From assembly GCA_038204345.1 (NCBI GenBank), contig JBBRDB010000027.1, positions 1 through 20,780 of the forward strand: a DNA stretch of 20,780 nucleotides. The letters are read 5' to 3'. The notes below the pieces were generated by a model. That model was not told where the DNA came from. It did not search any database and saw nothing but the letters and a program-made list of their open reading frames with translations. Shown here one piece after another: positions 15,510 to 20,780 of the stretch (position 1 is its first letter; every line of letters starts with the position of its first letter). This DNA is from JAHJSA01 sp038204345. GTDB taxonomy: Bacteria > Actinomycetota > Thermoleophilia > RBG-16-64-13. The position numbers and the translations under genes are program-made.

Positions 15510-17041
15510 ATGCTCTGCGGCCGGTTGCTCTCATCATCCTCGACGGCTGGGGATACGCTGAGCCCGGTCCCGGCAACGCCGCTTCCCTGGCGCGCACCCC
15601 GACGATCGACGGGATCCTCGAGCGTTACCCCTGGGTGCTACTCGAAGCGAGCGGGCACGCTGTCGGCCTTCCCGACGGCGTGATGGGCAATTCTGAGGTG
15701 GGCCATCTGGCGCTCGGTTCCGGACGCGTGGTGTGTCAAGACCTGTCACGCATCAACAGCGCCATCGAAGATGGTTCGTTCTTCGCGAACCCTGTCCTGG
15801 CGCCGGCGATGGCGGACGCAGCCAAGCGCGGGGCGGCCATCCATCTGATGGGGTTGCTTTCAGACGGCGGAGTGCACTCCGCCGTCGAACACATCCACGC
15901 GTTGGTAGAGATGGCACGACGCGCGGGCGCAACCAAGGTGTTCATACATGCATTCATGGACGGTCGCGACACCGCGCCTCACGCGGGGGAAGGGTTCTTG
16001 GTCGATCTGGACGGGTTCTTGCGGACCGTCGGTCTGGGAACCGTGGCGACGATCATCGGGCGCTACTACGCGATGGATCGCGACAACCGGTGGGATCGTA
16101 TCAAGATGGCTTACGACGCCCTGGTCCACGGAACCGCGTCTCACGCACCCGGCAGTCACGCCGCGATCACCGCCTCCTACGGAGCCGAAGTCACCGACGA
16201 GTTCGTCGAACCGGTCATCATCGGCGACGATGCCGATTCCCGCATCCACGACGGGGACCTGGTGATCTTTTTCAACTTCCGTCCAGATCGCACGCGGGAA
16301 CTCACCCGTGCCTTCATCGAACCTCCGTTCCAGGGCTTCGACCGGGGTGGCCCGCCGCCCCATGTGCGGTTCATCGGGATGACCGAATACGATTCGTCGT
16401 TCGACATCCCCGTGGCCTTCCCTGACGTCTCTCCTGTGAACACGCTGGCCCAAGTATTGAGCGAAGCGGGCCTTCGTCAGCTGCATATCGCCGAGACGGA
16501 GAAGTACGCCCACGTCACCTTCTTCTTCAACGGAGGCCGGGACGAACCGTTCCCGGGTGAACTGCGCCGACTCATCCCGTCGCCCCAGGACGTGGAAACC
16601 TACGACCAGCGACCGGCTATGAGCGCGTACCGCGTGGCCGAGGTCTTCGGGGACACCTTCAGGCAAGAACCGATCGATTTCACCGTCCTCAACTTCGCCA
16701 ACCCCGACATGGTGGCGCATACCGGCCATCTGGAGGCCACGGTCAAGGCTCTCGAGGCAGTGGATGAGTGCCTCGCGAGTGTGCTCGGCGTTCTAGCAGA
16801 GAGAGACGCCCACGTCCTTGTGACCGCGGACCATGGCAACTGCGAGTTCATGCTCTACCCGGACGGGTCCATGAACACCGCTCACACAACCAACCCTGTT
16901 CGCTTGGTGTACCTTAAGGAAGGGTGCTCAATGCGCTCCGGTGCCGGATTGGCCGACGTCGCACCTACGGTGCTGCATCTGCTTGGTTTAGATGCGCCGA
17001 AGGAGATGACAGGGAGAGACCTATGCGAGGGGCGGGCGTGA
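15506..17041 (+). CDS. gpmI: 2,3-bisphosphoglycerate-independent phosphoglycerate mutase
   Basis: iPGM interconverts 3- and 2-phosphoglycerate using two Mn/Zn-type metals and a phosphoserine intermediate. It belongs to the alkaline-phosphatase superfamily. The 511-residue product has D13 in LDGWG, the phosphorylated S63 in MGNSEVGH, DGRDTAP, GRYYAMDRD and FFNFRPDR. Metal ligands include D442 and H443 in TADHGN and the histidine of NTAHTTNPV. Length is normal. The GTG start overlaps the tpiA TGA (GTGA, 15506-15509). The window shows no eno after it; instead a sigma-factor gene follows after 79 bp. Many actinobacteria use the unrelated cofactor-dependent enzyme (GpmA), so the form used here is a taxonomic hint. 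Confidence 0.97.
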   Translation: MNALRPVALIILDGWGYAEPGPGNAASLARTPTIDGILERYPWVLLEASGHAVGLPDGVMGNSEVGHLALGSGRVVCQDLSRINSAIEDGSFFANPVLAPAMADAAKRGAAIHLMGLLSDGGVHSAVEHIHALVEMARRAGATKVFIHAFMDGRDTAPHAGEGFLVDLDGFLRTVGLGTVATIIGRYYAMDRDNRWDRIKMAYDALVHGTASHAPGSHAAITASYGAEVTDEFVEPVIIGDDADSRIHDGDLVIFFNFRPDRTRELTRAFIEPPFQGFDRGGPPPHVRFIGMTEYDSSFDIPVAFPDVSPVNTLAQVLSEAGLRQLHIAETEKYAHVTFFFNGGRDEPFPGELRRLIPSPQDVETYDQRPAMSAYRVAEVFGDTFRQEPIDFTVLNFANPDMVAHTGHLEATVKALEAVDECLASVLGVLAERDAHVLVTADHGNCEFMLYPDGSMNTAHTTNPVRLVYLKEGCSMRSGAGLADVAPTVLHLLGLDAPKEMTGRDLCEGRA

Positions 17042-17066
17042 GCCCGATCGCAGGTTTGTTCGGCCC

Positions 17067-17091
17067 CTAACTTCCTCGGCTTGTGGTCGTC
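17067..17091 (+). promoter_or_regulatory. Predicted ECF-sigma promoter P1, upstream of the sigma gene
   Basis: CTAACTT (17067-17073) has the AAC core typical of ECF -35 elements. CGTC (17088-17091) fits an ECF -10, with 16 bp between CTAAC and CGTC. The start codon is about 30 nt downstream, leaving room for AAGGGG at 17103-17108. The same heptamer and CGTC recur at 18407-18432. Autoregulation by the encoded sigma factor is inferred. Confidence 0.45.
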
Positions 17092-17120
17092 TGACAGTTC
17101 AGAAGGGGAAGAGACGCACG

Positions 17121-17678
17121 TTGGAGCAACCGTCGCCCAAGATAGTCCGCAAAGCGGCTCAAGGCGAGGAGTCGGCGCTCGATTCTCTCGTCCGCTTGTA
17201 CTACGGCCCAATCCAGGGATACCTGGAACGTATCGTGGGTGATACATCGGACGCTCAGGATCTGACGCAAGAAGTCTTCCTGCGCATGGCACGTGGACTT
17301 CCAAGGTTCGAGGGTAAGGCCAAGTTCACCACGTGGCTCTTTCAGATCGCGAAGAACCTTGGGATCGATCATCTTCGCAAGAGGGAGATCGAGTGGACTC
17401 CGCTGTATCGGGTGTCTGAGAAGGATGTCCCTGAGGTGGTTCGCGAGCATGGGTTCGAGGAGCACGAGCTTCTTTGGCAGTGCATCGGGCGTCTGGACGT
17501 GGACCTCCAGTCGGCCATCGTGCTCCGTGATGTGTATGGGTTCAGCTATAAGGAGATAGCCGAGATCGTCGGTGCGACATTGGCCACGGTGAAGTGGCGG
17601 ATATACCAGGCTCGGGAGCAGGTACATTCCGCCTACAAGGCGGCGGCGGGTTCGGGCGCGGTCACGCGGAAGGTGTGA
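17121..17678 (+). CDS. RNA polymerase sigma factor, ECF (sigma-70 group 4) family
   Basis: This is an extracytoplasmic-function sigma factor that directs RNA polymerase to a dedicated set of promoters. The 185-residue product has region 2 at about 24-90 (DAQDLTQEVFLRMARGL, FTTWLFQIAKNLGIDHLRKR) and region 4 at about 122-172 (VLRDVYGFSYKEIAEIVG, ATVKWRIYQAREQV), with a short linker and no region 3. It is the usual size for the group. The start is a TTG at 17121 with AAGGGG 12 nt upstream; no better in-frame start is visible. The next gene begins 7 bp after the stop and encodes a zinc-finger membrane protein, the classical anti-sigma arrangement. A matching ECF-type promoter lies upstream. The stimulus and regulon are unknown. 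Confidence 0.93.
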   Translation: MEQPSPKIVRKAAQGEESALDSLVRLYYGPIQGYLERIVGDTSDAQDLTQEVFLRMARGLPRFEGKAKFTTWLFQIAKNLGIDHLRKREIEWTPLYRVSEKDVPEVVREHGFEEHELLWQCIGRLDVDLQSAIVLRDVYGFSYKEIAEIVGATLATVKWRIYQAREQVHSAYKAAAGSGAVTRKV

Positions 17679-17685
17679 GGTATAG

Positions 17686-18318
17686 GTGCGACGGAGACTC
17701 ACCAATGTTAGGCACGGCGTCCGCGGAACGAGCGGTGATCCACCCTGCCTCGACGTACGCCCTCTGCTGTCGTCACTCGTGGATGGGGAGGGCGACGATC
17801 TGCAGCGGGCACGCGTCTATCACCACCTTCGTCACTGCCCGCGCTGCCGCGAATTCGAGAGTTTCGTTCGCGTGTCGGGGCGGGTGTTGCGCGACCGGTC
17901 ATGCATGTCCGAACAGGCGGCTACGCCCTCCGTCCTGTCGGCGTCCGCACTCGCCCGCGAGGTGCGTGGATCGAGCGTATCCGGGTCTGCGGATAGCCGC
18001 CCATCCTGGCGCTCGGGCCTTGTGTCGACGGCTGTAGCTGCGGCCCTGTTCCTGGGAGTGCTGATCGGCGGGCTGGGCGTGTGGACACTTGATCAAGGAA
18101 TGCCGTCGGAGGTTGTTGAAAGCGAGGGGTATTCCGCGCTGCCGCGGGTCGTGGCCCCACGCACGCTCGACCCTGGCGCCGTGGGCGAGGACCAATCGAT
18201 ACTTACCGCGTGGCTTCCTCCACGCAGCCTCGAGAACACGCTCGACGAGAAGCCCATGTACTGGGTTACACCCATGTCAGAGTTCGCGCGGCTCCATTAC
18301 AGTCCGGAGCAACTGTAG
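17686..18318 (+). CDS. Putative membrane anti-sigma factor with ZAS zinc-finger domain
   Basis: The 210-residue protein probably holds the preceding sigma factor inactive at the membrane. Its N-terminus carries the zinc anti-sigma (ZAS) pattern, with C21 and then H47-x3-C51-x2-C54, around LLSSLVDGEGDDLQRARVYHHL. A polar linker (about 60-108) leads to one hydrophobic segment at about 111-134. About 75 residues follow outside the cell with no domain I recognise; they are rich in Pro, Ser and acidic residues and contain a YWVTP stretch. GTG 17686 follows GAGG (17677-17680) and lies 7 bp after the sigma stop, so the two are co-translated. The sensor role of the outer part is inference. The zinc motif suggests redox sensitivity is possible but not shown. 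Confidence 0.85.
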   Translation: MRRRLTNVRHGVRGTSGDPPCLDVRPLLSSLVDGEGDDLQRARVYHHLRHCPRCREFESFVRVSGRVLRDRSCMSEQAATPSVLSASALAREVRGSSVSGSADSRPSWRSGLVSTAVAAALFLGVLIGGLGVWTLDQGMPSEVVESEGYSALPRVVAPRTLDPGAVGEDQSILTAWLPPRSLENTLDEKPMYWVTPMSEFARLHYSPEQL

Positions 18319-18373
18319 GCCCAAGCGAGTGGACGACGCCGGCCCGCGGCCGACCGCATCGAACCTGCCGGCC

Positions 18374-18456
18374 CCGCCCACCCTCACGGCGATAACCCTT
18401 GCTCGACTAACTTTCTGCTGGTTGCGTTCGTCATAGATTGTGTTGAGGGTGGGCGG
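18374..18456. repeat. Perfect 13-bp inverted repeat flanking an ECF-type promoter
   Basis: CCGCCCACCCTCA (18374-18386) is exactly complementary to TGAGGGTGGGCGG (18444-18456), with 57 bp between the arms. The loop is too long for an intrinsic terminator. The arms lie upstream of the -35-like element and right after the predicted transcription start of the enclosed promoter, a layout compatible with paired operator sites. Confidence 0.8.
18407..18432 (+). promoter_or_regulatory. Predicted ECF-sigma promoter P2
   Basis: CTAACTT (18407-18413) and CGTC (18429-18432) repeat the elements found before the sigma gene, with 17 rather than 16 bp between CTAAC and CGTC. Transcription would begin near 18439 and run into a 200-bp noncoding stretch ahead of secG. 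It is a candidate second target of the encoded sigma factor. Confidence 0.4.
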
Positions 18457-18558
18457 AGGCTCCCGTGGGGCTCCCGCAGCGGAGACCGGGTGAGATCGAG
18501 GCACCGAATCAGGTACGGTCGCGGCCGCGGTGCAGATCATGGCTAGCCCGACGAAGTA

Positions 18559-18586
18559 TTCGCAGTCGGGAGGGTTGTGGTAGTCT
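18559..18586 (+). promoter_or_regulatory. Candidate housekeeping promoter of secG
   Basis: TTCGCA (18559-18564) and TAGTCT (18581-18586) are 16 bp apart, and TGG just before the -10 gives an extended -10, much as at gap. The match is moderate. The leader to secG would be about 43 nt. Confidence 0.3.
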
Positions 18587-18635
18587 GCCTCGGTTCGCGT
18601 TAGACAGGATTTCGTACATCAAGGAGTAGCTGAGC

Positions 18636-18857
18636 GTGGTCTACGTACTTACTTTCCTGGATTCGGTGCTGGGAATCGGGTTGCTTATCCTCATCTTCCT
18701 CCACTCCGGCAAAGACGCCGGTTTGTCCGGTGCGTTCGGCGGAGGCTTTCAATCCATAGGTGGCACCGGCGTAGTGCAGAAGAATCTCGATCGCCTGACC
18801 GTGGGTTGCGCGATCGTCTTCTTCGTACTCACCGTAGTCCTAGGGTTCCTGATCTAG
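18636..18857 (+). CDS. secG: Preprotein translocase subunit SecG
   Basis: SecG is the small non-essential membrane subunit of the SecYEG channel and assists protein export. The 73-residue product has the expected two transmembrane helices at about 4-23 and 54-73. The intervening loop carries the family pattern SGKDAGLSGAFGGG, followed by GGTGVVQKNLDRLT. Length is typical. The GTG start is preceded by AAGGAG (18621-18626), 9 nt upstream. In actinobacteria secG normally follows tpiA closely; here gpmI and the sigma/anti-sigma pair lie in between, so secG probably relies on its own promoter. A GC hairpin follows the stop. Confidence 0.95.
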   Translation: MVYVLTFLDSVLGIGLLILIFLHSGKDAGLSGAFGGGFQSIGGTGVVQKNLDRLTVGCAIVFFVLTVVLGFLI

Positions 18858-18865
18858 CAGTCGCT

Positions 18866-18883
18866 GCGGGGCGTCTTCCCCGC
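18866..18883 (+). terminator. Hairpin after secG, possible terminator
   Basis: GCGGGG (18866-18871) pairs perfectly with CCCCGC (18878-18883) around a 6-nt loop, 8 bp after the secG stop. No T-run follows, so termination efficiency is doubtful. Confidence 0.35.
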
Positions 18884-18899
18884 CGCGTCCGTGGGGCGA

Positions 18900-18936
18900 C
18901 CGAGGAATAGCTCGGCCCATGAGAACCAGGAACCAG
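18900..18936 (+). promoter_or_regulatory. Leader elements upstream of the oligopeptide-binding gene
   Basis: A 5-bp stem CCGAG/CTCGG (18900-18904 and 18911-18915) is followed by a tandem GAACCAG repeat (18923-18929 and 18930-18936), then TGTAAAAG. These could be an operator and -10 region or mRNA leader structure for the next gene. No convincing -35 was found. Confidence 0.25.
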
Positions 18937-18964
18937 TGTAAAAGAGACGGAGGAGGAGCAGAAC

Positions 18965-20635
18965 TTGAACAGTTGGAAACGTGTGTGGTTAGGTGTGATC
19001 ATGGTCGTGGCGCTCGTCTTGCTCGTGGCCGTCGCCGTTGGTTGCGGTGGTTCCGACGCGACGACGACGACGTCCGGTCCGGCCTCGAGCGATACGACGG
19101 CTACCACTGCCGCCGGCGACCTCGCCGAGGACCAGACGCTTGTCGTCAACCTCAGCAGCGAGCCCCCGAGCCTGGATCCCAGCCTGGCCACCGACACCAC
19201 GTCGGCCAAGGTCATCAACAACATCTTCGAGGGTCTGGTCCACCTCGACAACGACGGGAATCCTTTCCCGGGCGCGGCTGAGTCCTGGGAAGCTTCCGCG
19301 GATGGACTGGTGTACACGTTCCACCTGCGTGGCACCGACAAGTGGACCAACGGTGACACGGTCACTTCGATGGACTTCAAGAACGCGTGGACGCGCATCC
19401 TTGATCCGGCCACGGCCGCCGACTACGCCTACATGCTCTACCAGGTCAAAGGCGCCACGGAGTTCAATGGCGGCACCGGCACCGTGGACGATCTCGGTAT
19501 CGACGCCACCGATCCGAACACCCTGGTCGTGACTCTGACGAGTCCGGCACCGTGGTTTGTCCCCATGATGAACCATCAGGCGTTCTTCCCGATCCCGAAG
19601 GCCACTGTCGACGAATTCGGCGACAAATGGACCGAGCCGGCGAACATCGTCACGAACGGCCCGTACAACCTGACCGAGTGGAATCACGACTCCGACATCC
19701 TGCTCCAGAAGTGGGACGGTTGGCGTGACGCCGCGACTGTGACGCTCACCACTGTCAAGATGACGATGATCAACGAAGATACGACAGCCGTCGCGGCCTT
19801 CGAGAACGGCGAGATCGACGTTCAGGACTCGCTCCCGACCGCAGATATGCCTCGCCTCAAGGCCCTGCCCCAGTACAAGATGTTCGCGACGCTGGGCACC
19901 TACTACTACGGCTTCAACACGAAGCATGCGCCGTTGGACGACGTGAAGGTCCGCAAGGCTCTCGCGTTGGCTATCGATCGCCAAGCGATCATCGACAATG
20001 TCGGACAGGCCGATCAAAAGCCCGCAACCAGCATCACGCCTCCCGGCATGCCCGGCTTCGACGTGATGGTCCAGGACTTCCTCAAGCCTACCGCTGATAC
20101 GGAAGCCGCGAAGGCACTCTTGGCTGAAGCCGGCTTCCCCGATGGCGCGGGTATGCCCGAGGTCGTGATCTACTACAACACCAGCGAAGGTCACGCGGCC
20201 ATCGCCACGGCCGTGCAGAGTATGTGGAAGGACATCGGCGTAAACGCGACCATCAAGAACATGGAGTGGAAGCAGTACCTTGACTTCGTACAGAACAACG
20301 ACGACGTCATGGTCTACCGCATGGGTTGGATCGCCGACTTCGCGGATGCGTACAACTTCCTCGACCTGTTCCGTACGGAAAGCGGCAACAACTACACCCG
20401 TTGGGGTAGCGCCGCGTACGACAAGGCTCTGGATGATTCCCTGATGGCCACAGACGATGCGGCTCGTTGGGACTTGTACACCCAGGCCGAGAAGATAGCC
20501 AGCGACGAGATGCCGATCGCACCGATCTACTGGTACACGAACCCCGACCTCGTCCAAGACTGGGTAGAGGGCTACTTCGCCCAGTCTCTGGGTAACCAAG
20601 TCAACTTCTGGGTCATCACGATCACGAAGCACTAG
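18965..20635 (+). CDS. oppA: Peptide ABC transporter substrate-binding lipoprotein (OppA/DppA family)
   Basis: This is an extracellular solute-binding protein of family 5 that captures oligopeptides and hands them to an ABC permease. The 556-residue product has a signal peptide with a charged start (KR) and a hydrophobic core at 8-25. The lipobox ends at C27 (AVGC), the lipidation site. A Thr/Ser/Ala-rich linker (about 30-50) tethers the domain to the membrane. Family hallmarks follow: EPPSLDP, IFEGLV, the GDTVTSMDFKNAWTRILDP stretch typical of oligopeptide binders, NGPYNLTEW, and VRKALALAIDR. The TTG start at 18965 is favoured by GGAGGAGGAG (18949-18958) 6 nt upstream. Permease and ATPase genes would be expected downstream, outside the window. 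Peptide specificity is inferred; the oppA symbol denotes family. Confidence 0.9.
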   Translation: MNSWKRVWLGVIMVVALVLLVAVAVGCGGSDATTTTSGPASSDTTATTAAGDLAEDQTLVVNLSSEPPSLDPSLATDTTSAKVINNIFEGLVHLDNDGNPFPGAAESWEASADGLVYTFHLRGTDKWTNGDTVTSMDFKNAWTRILDPATAADYAYMLYQVKGATEFNGGTGTVDDLGIDATDPNTLVVTLTSPAPWFVPMMNHQAFFPIPKATVDEFGDKWTEPANIVTNGPYNLTEWNHDSDILLQKWDGWRDAATVTLTTVKMTMINEDTTAVAAFENGEIDVQDSLPTADMPRLKALPQYKMFATLGTYYYGFNTKHAPLDDVKVRKALALAIDRQAIIDNVGQADQKPATSITPPGMPGFDVMVQDFLKPTADTEAAKALLAEAGFPDGAGMPEVVIYYNTSEGHAAIATAVQSMWKDIGVNATIKNMEWKQYLDFVQNNDDVMVYRMGWIADFADAYNFLDLFRTESGNNYTRWGSAAYDKALDDSLMATDDAARWDLYTQAEKIASDEMPIAPIYWYTNPDLVQDWVEGYFAQSLGNQVNFWVITITKH

Positions 20636-20675
20636 GGCACCCAGTGTTGATCGAGCGCAGGTAAGTTGGGAGGTG

Positions 20676-20700
20676 GGGGCGGGGTGTTAACGGCCGCCCC
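20676..20700 (+). terminator. Hairpin 3' of the peptide-binding gene
   Basis: GGGGCGG (20676-20682) pairs with CCGCCCC (20694-20700) around an 11-nt loop, 40 bp after the stop. Such stems often follow binding-protein genes and raise their mRNA level relative to the permease genes. There is no T-run directly after it. Confidence 0.45.
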
Positions 20701-20724
20701 AACAGAATTTGGCCCGGAATCAAT

Positions 20725-20779
20725 GGGGCGGGGGGTCCTTAGGTAGGTGTGTTGAGTTTTTTTGTTAAATTTCCGCCCC
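20725..20779 (+). repeat. Second GGGGCGG/CCGCCCC pair at the window end
   Basis: GGGGCGG (20725-20731) and CCGCCCC (20773-20779) could pair around a long loop that includes a T7 tract (20757-20763). The arms repeat those of the hairpin just upstream, so alternative pairings are possible. The A/T-rich tail differs from the rest of the window. Confidence 0.4.
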
Positions 20780-20780
20780 G

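Larger units (their letters stand above)
18319..18635. other. 317-bp noncoding region between the anti-sigma gene and secG
   Basis: No credible protein gene is seen. The region holds the 13-bp inverted repeat (18374-18456), the second ECF-type motif between its arms, and a GGCTCCCG direct repeat (around 18457-18475). It also holds a candidate secG promoter at 18559-18586 and the secG ribosome site AAGGAG (18621-18626). Possible mini-reading frames (17 codons from GTG 18440; 14 codons from ATG 18539) lack ribosome sites. The stretch 18476-18538 is unassigned. Confidence 0.6.

Noticed and set aside
18277..18540. An 87-codon minus-strand frame across the noncoding region before secG.
   Set aside because: No ribosome site, no recognisable motif, and it crosses the inverted repeat and promoter motifs.
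18539..18583. A 14-codon frame from ATG to TAG just upstream of secG.
   Set aside because: No ribosome-binding site and it ends within the candidate secG -10; most likely chance.
18989..20632. A 547-codon minus-strand frame covering almost the entire peptide-binding gene.
   Set aside because: Same GC-bias effect; the plus strand has the signal peptide, lipobox and family motifs.

Overview
This window looks like chromosomal DNA from a high-GC Gram-positive bacterium of the Actinomycetota. The run uvrC - (alkyltransferase) - rapZ - yvcK - whiA - gap - pgk - tpiA ... secG is the usual actinobacterial order. GTG and TTG starts are common, and there is strong G/C bias at third codon positions. 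A Thr/Ser-rich linker after the lipobox of the last gene and a cofactor-independent phosphoglycerate mutase suggest a deep-branching or environmental lineage rather than Streptomyces or Mycobacterium. That is inference, and I cannot name the genus.

Layout. 74-1429 is the ribosome-associated GTPase HflX. 1538-4765 is a tight two-gene unit: an ACSS3/PrpE-type short-chain acyl-CoA synthetase, and a 3-hydroxyacyl-CoA-dehydrogenase-like protein fused to a C-terminal cupin. 4855-5910 (minus strand) is an M42 metallo-aminopeptidase, convergent with the previous unit. It is divergent from fabI across a 299-bp intergenic region. From 6210 to 12395 run fabI, uvrC, an O6-alkylguanine-DNA alkyltransferase, rapZ, yvcK and whiA, several of them overlapping by four bases. 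12514-17041 is the lower glycolysis operon gap-pgk-tpiA-gpmI, with its own extended -10 promoter. 17121-18318 is an ECF sigma factor followed by a membrane zinc-finger anti-sigma factor. After a 317-bp noncoding gap comes secG, then an OppA/DppA-type lipoprotein whose permease genes probably lie beyond the window.

How it works together. Most of the window is housekeeping: ribosome rescue, fatty-acid elongation, DNA repair, cell-wall and carbon-flux control (RapZ, YvcK, WhiA), glycolysis and secretion. The least ordinary parts are two. The first is the sigma/anti-sigma module, placed between gpmI and secG. A CTAACTT...CGTC promoter-like motif occurs just upstream of the sigma gene and again downstream of the anti-sigma gene. 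The second copy is enclosed by a perfect 13-bp inverted repeat, and no recognisable gene follows it for about 200 bp. The second is the dehydrogenase-cupin fusion next to the acyl-CoA synthetase, whose substrate is unknown. I see no CRISPR array, transposase, integrase, rRNA or tRNA. Nothing here is a clear, wholly new system; these two loci are the best candidates for something undescribed.
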